DNA of 64,000 nt from Theristus sp. LFF4_11 (GCA_030248135.1 JASANC010001098.1:1-64000); one strand, 5' to 3'; shown: positions 25,701 to 55,018, counted from the stretch's first letter. Numbers and translations: made by a program. Notes: generated by a model not told the origin, from the letters alone.

Positions 25701-26230
25701 GTCGAAAACAAACAGCCCTACATCAAGCAGGCTGCCATGGCGAAACTCTACTCATCGAACGTTGGTTGTTTTGGTTGTTTTTGTGCTCTTTTGCTGTATT
25801 TTTATTTTGTTTTTGGTTTTTAGGTAGCTACTTTCGTGACGTCCAGATGCGTTGAGCTGTTGGGTGGCGTTGGATTCACGCGTGACTTTCCCGTCGAAAA
25901 ATACTATCGGGACTGCAAAATAGGTTGGTTTGTAGTGTGTCGAATCAAGTTCAGCTTGTTTTCATGACCGGGAGACCGATGAAACTCATTAGATGTTCTG
26001 ATTGTACGTTGCTTCATTTGAATACTTTTATCGCGTTGTAAACGCGGCGGGCCGGGAAGTAGGAAGGGAAATAGGGTTTTTAAAGGGAAATGACTTGAAA
26101 TCAGCAAAGTTTAATGGATCAATCAGAATTGACGACAACTGCATTTTATTTTTAAGGAACCATTTACGAAGGAACATCAAACATTCAGCTGAACACAATC
26201 GCGAAATTGGTGGAACAAGAATATTCCTAA
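22775..26230 (+). CDS. Short/branched-chain acyl-CoA dehydrogenase, mitochondrial (ACADSB-like)
   Basis: Exons: 22775-22949, 23133-23233, 23835-24026, 24263-24458, 24829-24944, 25039-25131, 25266-25355, 25623-25760, 25824-25923, 26157-26230; 424 aa, close to the family length of about 430. The Arg-rich, acid-poor N-terminus ([20 protein letters not shown]) fits a mitochondrial targeting peptide. Family signatures appear in order: [26 protein letters not shown] (FAD/substrate motif), [37 protein letters not shown] and [14 protein letters not shown], whose Glu (about residue 405) matches the catalytic base. The enzyme should oxidise 2-methyl-branched and short acyl-CoAs (isoleucine catabolism), passing electrons to ETF in the matrix. 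Two donors read GTTGGT. Exon 5 is short of an ATG and is easy to miss. The final acceptor is TTTTTAAG. The sideroflexin gene follows on the same strand about 740 bp downstream. Confidence 0.93.
23325..23424. repeat. Palindromic MITE family E
   Basis: Same hairpin, in the acyl-CoA dehydrogenase intron after 23233. Confidence 0.75.
25151..25235 (+). repeat. MITE family A fragment
   Basis: Only the left end is present, in the acyl-CoA dehydrogenase intron after exon 25039-25131. Confidence 0.7.
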
Positions 26231-26967
26231 GTAGCTAGGATAACAAAAAATGGGGGTTTCAGTTTATGAAACTTTTCAAACCAAATGCAAAAAAACTATC
26301 GTTATAAATATGTAGCAGTATTATTTGGTGACGCATTGTTCATCGCATAAAGTGCTTGCAGGTACTATTGATTAGTGTTTGTAAAAATTTGAGCTTAGTT
26401 GAAAAATGTAGTTTCTGATCTGAAGATTGATAGAATCTGAAGTTGTTTTTTTCGTGTTATATGCTCTCAAATTTTTGTGACGAGTTTATAATATTATCAT
26501 TATCACTGTTTTTTGTTTTGTTACGTTTGTTTCGTTTTCGGATTGTATTTATGTCTGCAAAATTTGACTGCTTGGTTTCGGTGGACTTTTGGCTTTGCAT
26601 ATACCTCTGTGATAACAACGTGATTGAACGAAGATGCTGGTTCTTGTGTGGGTGTGTTTTCTTTAATGTTGACTTGTTGAAGTGAAATAAAAATATTGTT
26701 GCTACTTGTTGACAAAATTGGATCTGTAATGTACGCGTTTCATATCGCCGGGTAACCAATCTGGTCAACAATACTTATTTGTTTGAAGATTTATTTCTCA
26801 TTTCGTTACATTTTTTTTCAAATGTCAGTTGAGTAGCTGAGCTGCAGTACTGTTTGGTATCTTTAATAGAATTTCGTTGTCTTTTTTGTTTTTAAGTTCC
26901 GTGCATTCACTGAGTGGGACAGCACGGTGTGTTGGACAACACGAAAAGATCCCGTTCGCGTGCCAAA

Positions 26968-29900
26968 ATGGACGAACAGAAATTGCTGCCTGCTGAGAAC
27001 GGGAAGCGATTGGACGTTTGGACGCCGCAATGGGACCAATCGACGTTCCTGGGCCGGTTGAAATATTTCGTCAGCATCACGCATCCCGGCAATGCGCTGC
27101 ACCGCACGGAGGAGCTGATGGAAGCACGTGATCTGTTGCGAGCGTATGAGTACGTGAGCGTTCCGCACAGGCTGCGTTTGCTGTTTCAATGCGCTGTTTT
27201 GTCGATGCGGCCATATCCCTCTTTCTGAATCGCATGTTCGCCGGGCCGGAAATTTCGAGAGAGAACGTGCAGAGAACTTTCGAATTCGAAAAAAAACATT
27301 TTCGTTGATTTCAAACAACAGTTTTGCTTGCGGAACGCAATGATTGGTTGTTGCATCGGTCGATTTAGCGACGGAGACCAACGAGATCTCCGCTCTGCAG
27401 CACCGCCATCGCCGCTTTGCACGCAGCCAATCAGCGTTCGGCATTTTTTCTGTGTGTGTGTTTTGAACGAACGGTGAATTTAGGCCATGTTTTTCGCCAG
27501 GGCTATCCCTGAAAAGCGCGCAGAGAACGCCGTCGAGTTTTCTCCCTCATTCAGTGCCTATACACCCCTCGGTGAGGCTCGATCACCCAAACGTACAGAC
27601 ACAGTCGTAACTCTGGAACATATCCAACTAGCTGATTGGTTGATGCAAGAATTCTGTGCATGAATCGCTGTGGAGGCGCAGAGTTTGGTTTGCATAGAAT
27701 CCATGATTTGCACATGATCACCAACCAATCAGCTAGTTCGATATATATTATAGAGTTAGACTGTATGTGAAAATTAGGAACTTTAAAAACTTATAACGCG
27801 CAATTCGAATTTACGTAACACGCGAAAATTTTAAAGTTTGACTGCACGTGTTTTCTCTACACAGCGCGCAACGGGAGCCGCCGGCCACAAGCGAGCGCGA
27901 GCTCCGCCGTGCGCAGCAGCTGTACAGCTCGGCGTTCCACCCGGACTCCGGCGACCTGCAGACGCGCATCGGGCGCATGTCGTTCCAGGTGTACGGTGGC
28001 ACCGGCATCTGCGCTGCGATGATGATCTTCTATCGGTCGGTGGATTGTGGTCGTTTCGAAAAGTTTGCACAGGCTATGGGAAAAGCCGCACAGCTGAAGC
28101 GGAAAAAACTCCGAATCTTAAATGTGACAGCGCCAAAAATTTGAATTGCCGCGCAATTTTTGTGAAACGTTTCGCTATCCCTGCGTATAAACGTATTGTG
28201 TCACGAAACCAAAAGAGAGGATAGTGGTACGACTGTTTTTTGCGGTTCCTGGTAAGTGCAATACCGCGGGCCGCCAATCCGCTCGTCAGACAAATGCGCA
28301 TACGGCACGCAACGTCACGTCACGTCCCGTGTTTTAGCATGCCATGTCTGCGTACGTCAGATATAAACGGGCCTTTAGAAAGTGTGTGGCCCGGCTCATG
28401 CTTTTTCAAAGTGTCCTACTCTTGAATTTTTGTTGCAGCTCCAGCGCAGCGGTGTTCTTCTGGCAGTGGGTGAACCAGTCGTTCAATGCGGTCGTCAACT
28501 ACACCAACAGGAACGCAAAGTCAACGCTTACCGATCGGTACAGTATGGCCGGATAAATGAGGCACTCCTTGTCTTCGCAATCTAGGCGAGATTAATCCCA
28601 ATTCCCAAACTAGGAGTTGTCTTTCTCAACAATGCTAAGATATTTGCCAATCGTGTATGCGAATGGACAAACAACGAACAGAATAGCGCGAATAACACAT
28701 TACTTTTACGAAACACGTCAAATTTGACGCACAATTGGGTTTCTGTGTGTTTTTTAAATTCACATTTCGCGCGCTCATTGCTCCCTGAAAAAAGCTGCTA
28801 TGTTTGTTTGTCTGCTTGTTCGTTTTGTTTTTGTTGTTGCTGGCGAAACGTGAGTTCGCCGATTTTTTGCGTGTTGTTTTGTTTCAGTCAAATCGCGACG
28901 GCGTACGTCTCTGCGACTTCGGCCGCGTTGGTCACGTCGTTGGGCTTGAAGAAATATCTTGCTACGGTCGGTTGTTGGCCTCGATTGAAAAAAAGCGGTC
29001 TCGACTTTGAAGTCTAGTCGAAATGTGATCAGACTGAAATGCAAATCCGTTTTTCTGGTGTTCAATGTTTCATTGTTACTAGTCACTTCAGCGCGCTTCG
29101 ACACTGATGCAACGCTTTGTGCCGTTTGCGGCCGTGGCCACGGCGAACTGCGTCAACATTCCACTGATGCGACAAAAGTGCGTTTAGAACTAGTTTGTAT
29201 GGCCCGTTCATACTGACGTATGAATAGGCGTATGCGGCACGGCACGTTACGGCAGGTGCCGTGTTTCAGCATGCTACCGTTCAAAAAGACCGATGCATGT
29301 ACGGCACGTCACTTTAGGTCTCGTGTTATTGCATACTACCGACGTGCATCATACCTGACCTTGCCATTGACGCACATCGATGCACGTCAGCATACGTCAG
29401 TGTGAACGGGCCTTTAGGATTATGTTTTTATTGAAGCAGAACCAGTAGAAACTGGAAAGCATGGTACTGCTTTTAACAAAATCCAATAGTTTAGCGAACT
29501 TACGAACGGTTTGGAGACGGTGGACGAGCGCGGACGGGCGGTCTGCCAGTCTCGTGTGAGTGTTTGTTTGAACTTGAGTTGTTTTGAAATACCTTTGAGC
29601 TTTGAGTAGTTTTTTTAGAAGTAGAAATAGTACCAAATTGTCGCAGTAGTGCCAACCAATGAAATGTTCTCGGTAAAACGATATTTGCCACCGTGTATCA
29701 TGCAGACGGCAGCGGCGAAAGCGATCACCCTGGTCACGATTTCGCGGATCGGCATCATCACGCCGGTGATGCGTAAGTCGACTTTTCGTTAACGATGCAG
29801 CACACATTTTAGTGAAAACAGCCTATTCACGTTTCTTCTTCAGTTGTCATTCCGGTGATTGTTGAACAGTTGGAAAAGAAGCAATGGTACGTGACGCGCA

Positions 29901-30325
29901 AACGAATGCTGAACATACCCGTGCAGCTCGGCTTGACTGCGATCATGTTGGTTTTCGGGGAATTTTCAACGAAATGAAAACATTGATGTTTTTTTTTGTC
30001 AAGTATTTCGTCTCGCATTGTCTTGTGTTGCAGGTATTGCGCTTTGGTGCCGGCTTGTTGTGCGATGTTCCCGCAACGGAAGTGAGTGTGATCGGTTTTG
30101 GATTTTGTTGAGAAACTTTTCGATCAATTTCGTAATTTTGAGATGGAACTTTTCTGTCCAACATTTATCTGACTTTGTTCTCATTTGTATCTCGCATTTT
30201 TCAGTTCTGTTCGGTTGTCAAGCATCAAGCGCTTTGAGCCAGCTGTATACGAAAAGCTGGAAGAGCGATATTCCAAAAACGGTGCTGTGTTGCCGAGTCA
30301 TGTGTTCTTCAACAAAGGTTTATGA
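26968..30325 (+). CDS. Sideroflexin (mitochondrial inner-membrane amino-acid carrier)
   Basis: Exons: 26968-27149, 27865-28035, 28439-28537, 28888-28966, 29092-29177, 29495-29555, 29706-29772, 29844-29946, 30034-30081, 30205-30325; 338 aa. Family marks: [11 protein letters not shown] near the N-terminus, [74 protein letters not shown], and the C-terminal end VFFNKGL. Several hydrophobic segments fit the multi-pass carrier. Sideroflexins 1-3 in mammals move serine into mitochondria for one-carbon metabolism; which subtype this is cannot be told from sequence alone. The start at 26968 gives normal length; an in-frame codon at 26914 would add 18 residues. The donor of exon 3 overlaps the end of a transposon-derived repeat (28539 on). 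Intron 1 holds a MITE and a fragment of a tRNA-derived SINE. Confidence 0.93.
27478..27597 (-). repeat. tRNA-derived SINE (copy 2, truncated head)
   Basis: Reverse complement matches copy 1 from the B-box (GATCGAGCC) through CCGAGGGGTGTAT and GGCGTTCTCTG. In sideroflexin intron 1. Confidence 0.6.
27610..27772. repeat. MITE family C copy
   Basis: Both arms present (CTAGCTGATTGGTTG and CAACCAATCAGCTAG), in sideroflexin intron 1. Confidence 0.75.
28240..28382. repeat. MITE family H, partial
   Basis: Shares the right part (GTACGTCAGATATAAACGGG) with the 29196 copy. Confidence 0.55.
28539..28805 (+). repeat. MITE family B copy at sideroflexin splice donor
   Basis: The element's TACAG start provides positions +2 to +6 of the donor after 28537. 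Confidence 0.8.
29196..29420. repeat. MITE family H with GGCCCGTTCAYACTGACGTATG inverted ends
   Basis: About 225 bp in a sideroflexin intron; both inverted ends are visible. Confidence 0.75.
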
Positions 30326-32000
30326 CCTTCCTTCATGGTTACCTTTCAATCGAACATATCAAACGAAAACTGCCTTCAAAAAACACGGATAGAACTGTTG
30401 AGGTGTGCCATAATTTGTTAACATCTGTGCTTATACCGCTTCATTTTTATGCTACTTCCTGTTTAAGTTCTTGCTTTTTCTCATGTTTCCTTATCTTCCA
30501 CTTGACTAACGACTATCCCAAGGCAGCTTTTCGGGTTTAACGGTAGACAATCCTAATCCAGGTACCACTTGTGATATATTTGACAGGTGCATTTTGAATT
30601 TATATTATCAAGTGAGTTTTTTTTTATTGTTGAGTGCTCATTTTTTAGCTTTTTTCAGTTTTTAAGCTCGTGATTATTGCCATCATGCCAGTATTCCGTA
30701 AAACAATGGTCTCCATACGTTTTTTCATTGCTGATCCAAATGCTGAGAGGTTGTTTGTACGTTGATTTATTCCATTTGAACCGAGAGCTTGTACACTATA
30801 CTAAAACGTTTTCGGAAATTGTTCACAATAAAAATCGGTGCTGGAAATTCGTTTTCAGAGTTGCCGTTTTCTGTAAGCAATAGATATTCAATATCACGGG
30901 AAGTTAAATGCGCAAAAACACAACAAAAAAAAACAGAACTAAACTTGTTTTGTCACACAGCATTTACAGTTTGTTGTGGAAATTAAATAAGTTTTAATCG
31001 AAAATATGCGTATATCGTGACATTCAATTAAAGTTGTTTATCTGTATAATTCTCCGATTTTACCAAGTAACCGAACTGTATTTCATTGACTAGCACGCAC
31101 GCTTCTCACAGTCCGGTGTAGTAAGTACATAACTAACAAAATTATCCTCCATCGCCATGTTGCGTGAATCGATAACCTAATCTGTATAAATAATATTTCC
31201 TTTTAATACTCAAAAAAATTGATCGGAAGCACAATCGTTTGAAAAAAGTTCAGCGCGCTTCAAATTGGTCCTGGCAGTTTTTCAAAGATACTTGAAACAC
31301 GAGAAGTCAATGTTAGAGCATTGAAGAAAGAAATGTTTATATTGTAAAAGTAATGAAGACAGGCGGAAGTGAAATTGACACATTTCTAAATTTAAACAGT
31401 GAATGACTGCTACATTTGAAAAAAAATCAAACCTACTGGCAATGAATAGTAATTATCACAATCAAATTACAGGAAAGAACAAGTGGCTCATGAGGTTTGA
31501 CTAAAAGTTTGAAAATGTGCAATAGGTCTGCAATATCATCTATGCTTATAAAAGACTTCTTGAAATATATCTAGAAGTTTTGCAGAAAGTGAAAACTTAT
31601 TATATACAGCATATCTTTATGTAGCTAAGTCAATAGCAATAGTAGTTGACAGGCAGCTTCATGTAACAGTAAGCACACAGGTTTTGTAAAAAAGCAAAAA
31701 AAAAACATTCAAACAGGTGTTCCAAAAAATATATTTCTCTTGATAAAGTACACAAAAACTGAACGTGGGAAACAGGTAGCAAGAATAACCACTTGTTATA
31801 AAAACACCAAACTCAATAGCAATCAAAATCAGTACGAAAAGAAAAACAAAACACAACATGGCCAAGAAATGCAGAAAAAGAAAAATATGGCAACGAATTG
31901 GCATGGTCAAATGTCATACTGCGAGTCCGCAAATGTTACACAAATGTCGTGATGATGTTGAAAACTACAAATTTACTCGTGCATACAACAGTTACGTTTT
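30326..32000. other. Convergent intergenic region between sideroflexin and FASN
   Basis: AT-rich, no supported ORF or repeat; should hold the 3' UTRs of both genes. The FASN stop overlaps an AATAAA on the minus strand. Confidence 0.4.
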
Positions 32001-48163
<16,163 letters not shown>

Positions 48164-48478
48164 ATCGGGGTAGTTTAATTGGCGTCGCGGTCAATTATTA
48201 ATTACGAGCAATTTCGCGCACGATTCTGTGCGCTGGACTCTGGTGGCTCTGCGGTCTCTCTGCTCAAGAGCGCGCCCCGCCACTGGCAACCGCGGGCTCC
48301 TGATATTGGTGGCGATTCGACGGCGCTTGCTTGCGGATGTCTCTATCTGTCAAATTATTGCGTTTTTCGCTTCGAAAACGCAGTTTGCAATTATTATTCG
48401 TTGCTCTTCTTTCGTGTGCTTTTGACTTTGTTTTTGTGTTTCTTGACGACTGTGGTACAGTGGTTTTGATGGTACCAC

Positions 48479-50007
48479 TAAGATGTTCGGTTTCTCCTAC
48501 AAAATGGTCCTGAATGTAAATTATTGTTGCTTATTCGTTTATGCGTTTGTCTGTTGCCTTAAAGTTCCGGTCTCTTAACAAACACATCAAATTACTTGTG
48601 TGATTCTGCAAAATCTAAATGAAAATAAGGCAGATTTAAATTAAACATGAGTTGAATGCAGATATGAAAGAGAAAAACAAACATCTTCAACAAAAATGCA
48701 TTGAAAGCAAAAAAAAGCAAAAACAACCAAAAAGTTAATTGATCTGCAAATCGTTTTTACCGAGCCATTTAACCGTAAAACATTTCACGAGTGCCAGTCG
48801 CTACAACGGATCAAAAACCAACATCTATGTTTTTTTAACCTCTTTGACAAACATTTCAGGTCAAGAATTACGTGGTGTGAATAAGCGACATTCAGTCAAA
48901 ACCTTTTCGAAATAACATGTATAAATGAATAAAGGAATGGAATTGAATGTAGTTCATTCATAATCGATTACTGATTACTCGTTTGAAATTCAGTATTCAC
49001 TAGTATACTTCATAATGATCTGTTAAACAAGTTTTTGTCGTGCAGGTACCTAATTTAAAAATATACACGCCTCTCAAAAATGTTGCACCTGTGACACTTA
49101 CGTCTCATTTGGCAATGGCGTTATTCTGACTGACACGTCAATTGAAACGGGGTTTAAAGAAATGTTGTCCATAGATTCTGCATTATACTGAACGGCGGTT
49201 TGACACAGTTTTATAAAGATATCTGTAAAATCGCGCTTGACCCTTCGCTGATCCTGCGCAAATGACTTTACTGACCAAAAGAGCGTATCAAAGAAACGAT
49301 GTTTAGTAAAAAAAGCCTTTCGCGTTCTGCTGAAAAGTAGAAAACCTTTAAACAGTGTAATGTCTTGTTTTTAAAACCATAAATGAAAAAAGTATACGTG
49401 GCACGATTGACTGAAAATTTCTGAAGACGGCATGTTCTCCATGGGATATAAAATCGTTGATAGTTTTTTTTTTAAATTGACAGTCATACAAATTGCGGCT
49501 CAGAGTATGTAAAGCTGAATTTTTTTTGTTTTTTACAAATTTACCAAAAATGAAAGTACACAAAGTAAAGTGCATACATGTGACGTGAACAACAACCACA
49601 ACTAAAAACATTGACAAACAAAATCGTGGTTTTTTTGTTTTGGAGAGGAAGTGGTGATTTACTTTTCATAATATTAAAAGTAAAACTGAAACGTGGTAAT
49701 AACAGTTTCAATTGCGTTGTCTCACAGTTTTATTGACCATCAATATTTTGAGAAAACAAGTTTTTACCAAAACTACGATTTGACCTTGTTTAAACACCAT
49801 AACGTATTTCAAGACATGGAAGATCCAAAATGTTGAACGTGGAAAACACCGAAGAACCGTCACCATTTTTCTACCTACCGTCCCTCCATCGCAAACTTGA
49901 GTGCTTCGAATCATAAATTGAGAAAAATGGTTCAAAAAAAGTTCAACATACCACTGGCAGTTCATAAACGTCAACTATTTATCTTAGTGTAACAAAAAAC
50001 TTACAAG
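48479..50007. other. Gene-poor AT-rich interval upstream of FASN
   Basis: No supported exon or repeat family. The 300 bp nearest the FASN start is GC-richer and probably holds its promoter and 5' UTR. Confidence 0.4.
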
Positions 50008-50401
50008 ATGGATCACGTAGGAGTACTGGATGACGAAATCAAAACGGAAACCGAAAAACACACGGCAGCGATACTACTCGAACAGTCTAAGTAAGAAATT
50101 ATCTTGTTATGTCAGTGATTGAACAATTTTTATGACAATTTTACAAACGGCATGCATGTGCAAAACAAGGAAAAAATGGCAGGATGCATTTTTCATCATT
50201 TTTAAAAATGCGCATCGAAAAGTTTACGTCGCGCAATTAAATTACGTACAGATTTTGAAGTTTACTGTTGTGGGCGAGCACAGCAATAAACAAGCATTTT
50301 CACTAGCTGCTTCAACAGCCCTCAACATGCATAAAAACAAAAACCAGAGGGTCCTATGTTTGAATTGCAGCGGCATGAAAAAAATTTTCACAAGAAACTA
50401 A
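50008..50401 (+). CDS. Tentative two-exon micro-ORF (37 aa)
   Basis: ATG at 50008 opens a 28-codon acidic, non-repetitive frame (MDHVGVLDDEIKTETEKH...) ending at a strong donor (TCTAA|GTAAGA, about 50091). A plausible acceptor (TTGAATTGCAG, about 50370) restores frame for ten more codons before a TAA. Neither half matches a family I know. It could be the first coding exon of a longer gene whose other exons I cannot see, or chance. Confidence 0.2.
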
Positions 50402-50599
50402 TTACTAAACACCAAAACGTAACGTTGAACAAGAAACCACAAAAACAGTTCGAAAAAAAAACAATTCTTGCTATTTGTGCTGCTTATCACTAAGTGACAG
50501 AGAAGAAGCAGAAATTTCCCTTCAAAAAAATGCGCGACGAACAGAGAACAAAAGTTTTCAACACTCGCGAGCAAAAAAAGAGACGTGTGGAAAAAGAAA

Positions 50600-51400
50600 G
50601 ATGTAACATGACAGAAAAAATGCATGCACATGCAGCGCGCGGGCAAGGAGCAAATGCAAACGTGCATTGCACACAGCGTACATGCATATACATGCGAGAG
50701 TCTCAAGCATATCCGGTGTAAATGGTGGTAAAAAGTCACAACGTAACACCAACGCCATTGCCATATGCTTTGCCACGGCTGGCAACAACAGTCAGTGCAT
50801 AGTGCGAATTGCTGAGGCTGGTCGGTTGGTGCGTGTAAATGCCAACAATCGAAACAATACAACATTGATGGCATTCACATTCACATGCTGCGTGCATAGT
50901 TCGTGTCACCTTCTTTTTCGGCTGCTGCTGTGTTGGTTGGCTGGTTAGGGGGGGGGGGTGGGAGAGCGGGTGATTTTCAACTTCACGCATCACACACGCG
51001 CAAGACGTTTTCTCATAGCACGCGCGCATATGCGTCACTTTTTGATTGTGCAAGTTGAAAACATGTTGAACAGTATGTATATACACACGCGCAAAAATAA
51101 CGATGATTTCGCAGGGTTTCATATCGCCAGTGCACGTTGTAGTAGCCGTCGTCGCATTATATTTGTATCAGCGCACGCGCACCCCACATCACACACAGAT
51201 GGCAATAACAAATGCGAAATAGTGTATCAAAAATACGCGACGTTTTTCGGCGCTTGTTGCGTGTATCCGCGCGCACACCGACAATGCCCACAACAACACC
51301 GCGCATCCCCATTGAAGTCGTTGGCGCATGCACGCGAACACACACATTGTCACATACACACCCATATCCACACCCATCACAAGCATTGTAAGTACAGAGT
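50600..51400. repeat. CA/GT and CACACGC-rich low-complexity region
   Basis: Dinucleotide-like sequence with a G10 run near 50949; apparent ORFs are low complexity. No gene seen. Confidence 0.6.
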
Positions 51401-52251
51401 TGCAGATATGTCGAGTTTCGTGGAGCAGACTTGTCCATTAAATACGAATGCCCATGTTAGGTGACTTTTTTGGGTGATCAAGTATTGATCTGTGTGTGTT
51501 TTTTCCGAGTTCGGTCTTCTCAGTGTGTTTTGTGAAAAAAAACTTCATCTTTCAAATTCGGTTACTTAAAAATTTCTTTTCTGGCAATGCGTGATGAGGC
51601 AAAGGCAAACCGTTCCGGAGAAAAAACCGACGACGTCTATCGTTTTTATAGTCAGCGAATCTGTGCGTTTGTTTTGCCACACACGGTGAGTCGCAGCAAT
51701 CAAAAGTGGCTTTCCCATCACGGCACATGGCAGACAATGATGCGAGAACAACATACATGCACAACAAATGTGCACAACCACAACGCAACTGGCTGTCAAC
51801 AACGATGAACAAATGCGTAAAAAGTGGCAGCATTATGCCGACAACAGAGAGGTGCGAACATAAAAACACAGGGTCAGTAAGGGCATGTCACTTGATTTAT
51901 TACTCAATGCGTGCGGCCTCAAAAGAAGAATGTTGAGTGATAAAAACCACACAAAAAGCTTATCAAATGAAGTGCCTTTTGCCACCTTATTGACTACTGT
52001 ACAATAATATTCTGATAATTTAGAATTGGCAGACAGACTATAATAATTGTGTTTAAACGCTCTTGAGCATAACGCATTTGGCGAACACCCAGAGAAAGAT
52101 TTTTTTGGTTGTTAAAAAAGTACGGAACGACGTGTACACTGAAAAAACGAAGCAGTTTCAATAAAAGCTGTACCATATATGGAGAATACTCAAAATAAAA
52201 CTAGTGATTGTCCGATTAAATGGAAGCTATAGCAGCTGTAGCAACGCAATA

Positions 52252-52720
52252 TACCGTATTACCCCCAATAAACCCCCATGGGGGATTAATACGTCAGCGA
52301 CTTTTAGGGGTGGGGGTTTATTGGTGGGGGGGGGATTATTGGTGGGGGGGGGGGGTTTATTTACAAAAAAAATTCTAGGGGTGGGGGTTTGTTGAAAAAT
52401 GGCAAAAATACCTTGCATGGCAGGCAAGAAAGTCGCAGAAACTTCTACTCTACATAGAAATTTCCTTTTATAACAGCCTTTTGTGATGAAATTACTATTA
52501 ACTCACCTATTTGGGGCCTTTGGTAGCACAATTTCATCATTTTCACTGCAACCAGCCACTGAATTCGCTGGGTATGTGTTTCAAACAGGTCTCCAATAAT
52601 CCCCCATGGGGGATTATTTGTGGGGGGGGGGGGATTATTCGGAAACTGGTCGGGGGGTGGGGGTGGGGGTTTATTGGTGGGGGGATTAATGGTGGGGGGT
52701 TTAATGGGGGTAATACGGTA
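52252..52720. repeat. G-rich MITE with TACCGTATTACCCCC inverted ends
   Basis: Ends TACCGTATTACCCCC and GGGGGTAATACGGTA. Between them are long G runs and two CCCCCATGGGGG palindromes. G-quadruplex-prone. Confidence 0.7.
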
Positions 52721-53082
52721 ATACCTAATCAGTAAACATGCAAATCGTATACAAAAACAGCACAGAAATTATTATTCTAATGCATTATACACAACCGATA
52801 TTGCGATTACATTTCCATCAAGTGGGTAAAAACCGCTGCCATGCGACAAACCATGTGGATCGATAGAGCCCGATGTTTTGTTTTCGATTGGAAACACATG
52901 GCTTTGTTTCACATAGACATCAAATGAATGTCATATTGATACAATTAGCCAGTTTGCGCCGTTCTTTTGTCGTTAATCCGGAACTGTATTTACGGAAGTT
53001 TCAAAGCACGTTGCAAAAAAGTGACCCGGCGACAAACAATGCTAACTACGGCACATGATAAATCATTTGTTATGGCTGTTTG

Positions 53083-53342
53083 GTATGGCCGATTAAACAT
53101 GGCAGCTTTTTTCAGGGTGCAAGGAGCGCGCGAAATTTGAATCAATGAAAAAAGATGTTCAGAAACCCAATTGCATGTCAAATTTTACATGTTTCTTAAA
53201 ATTAATTGGTAATTCGCGCTATTCTGTTCATTATTTCTCCCTTTTCACACTCGATTGGCGGAAATCATTTTTGAGAAAGCAACTCCTAGTCTGCGACTAA
53301 TCTCGCCTTGATGGAGACTGCCATATGTATTCGGCCATACCT
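53083..53342 (-). repeat. MITE family B copy, intergenic
   Basis: Inverted orientation, both ends present, in the gene-poor interval upstream of FASN. Confidence 0.8.
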
Positions 53343-55018
53343 TATATTTTAAAAATTCAAATAACTTTCAAGTCAACGCAATTCAACTTTTATGTGCAAT
53401 GTGAGCTGCGCGAGTTGAAAGGGCTCGTTTTTGACGCGTGAGTGCAAGTTAAGATATTGAATTATTTAAATTGGGTGCAACTTTACAAAAGTATGTTTCT
53501 TCTAACCTGTCAGATATTTTCTCAGAATATACAAAGCACACGAAACTAGAATTCAAGGTGCATGAACAGGGATCGGGTTTGATTTGAAATAAAAAAATCC
53601 TGTTTGTGGCCATAAAAATGTCTTCTTTCTGACTCTTTTGTAGGCTCAAACGCCAAAAATGTCTGCCAAACGTGGATCTACAAATGACATGAATCTGCGA
53701 ATCATTCAAACAGACAAACAATGGGCAACCCAACTGGCCGTGACAGCGGTTCACAATCCATTGAACAGCCGTAAAAATGTTGCCAAATGAACGCGATGGC
53801 GCACTAGTTGTCATGAAGTAAACAAATCGTGCCACGCAATGCCTGGCACCAACCACAACCAATGTCGCCGCGGATGATAAAACCTTTTGTTCTTTGATTT
53901 TGTGTTTTTGGCATGCACGCAAAAATTGTGTTGTTGGTAAACAAATGAAAAAATGGCTCGCAAAACCACCACCATAACTAGCCTTTTAGGTTTACGAACC
54001 CAATATTACCGATATTTATTTGCGGCTACATTTGCGCATAGCGTACGTACGTACAGCTTTCGTTGTTGTTATGGTTCCCTCAGAACATCATTGGGAACTT
54101 GTTGTATGCGACTTGGACGAAACCCTTTCTCACCATTCCATTCCATTTCAAAGAATCGCTGACATTCGTGACGTACAATGACGGCACCCTCATTTCAAAA
54201 TTTTCCGCCGCAAAACTTTGCCCGTTCGATTTTCGATAAAGTGCCATTTTCCATTACATGTTCTCACTTCTCATCTCCAAAAACACTTCAAAACATTGGA
54301 CACGGAATTACAAACAGACGGACAAGACACCCCGAACCCTCTGAATTATAAAAACATTATAAAAATTATAAAATACAATGGATGCGTGTCAAAAAAATTT
54401 TTTTTTGTTAGTTCACACATTTTGGCGACTTTTTAAAAACAAAGTTAATAAAAAGTTGCATCATGTCAGCTGATGGTTGACCATTTCGGGCGTTCATCTT
54501 CAACTTGATGCTAGAACCAGACTTTGATGATTTTTGGACAAAATGAATACATTCTTAGTGGCAGTAAAAATTTTAAAAGAAAGTCTACTTTGAAAAAAAG
54601 TATGAGATGCGCAGGAAGGCAAGCAAACATGTAGCTCAGTTTGTGCTTGAAAATTTGTACCTGATTGCTAATGCCTGCGCTTGTCTTAAGATGTATTATA
54701 AAAGTTTTTTTTCACATAAAACGTCATTTTTTCTGCTTATGCTTTCTTCTGTTTCAGTGTGTTTGACTGCCACCTTCGCATGTTAATAAATTTATACAGC
54801 ACCGAACGCTATTCACTTTTCATCACAACTTGTCATGGTTCGTTTGAAAACTACTTGCGTCAAACAACCTTTCGTGTTAAACTCTGTCAATACCATAAAA
54901 AATTGTGTGCAAATAATTACCGAAACAGTTTTCAAATAAAACTACGCAAACATTTTTGATAATCGTTTGAATTTTTTTTCGAAGCGCGGTTTTTTAAGTT
55001 AAATTTTTGTAAAAGGTC

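Noticed and set aside
50958..51464. 168-codon plus-strand ORF
   Set aside because: Low complexity (His/Thr/Arg from CACA repeats), no domain or signal.
53449..53922. 157-codon minus-strand ORF
   Set aside because: No recognised domain, no splice support and no leader; possible but unsupported.
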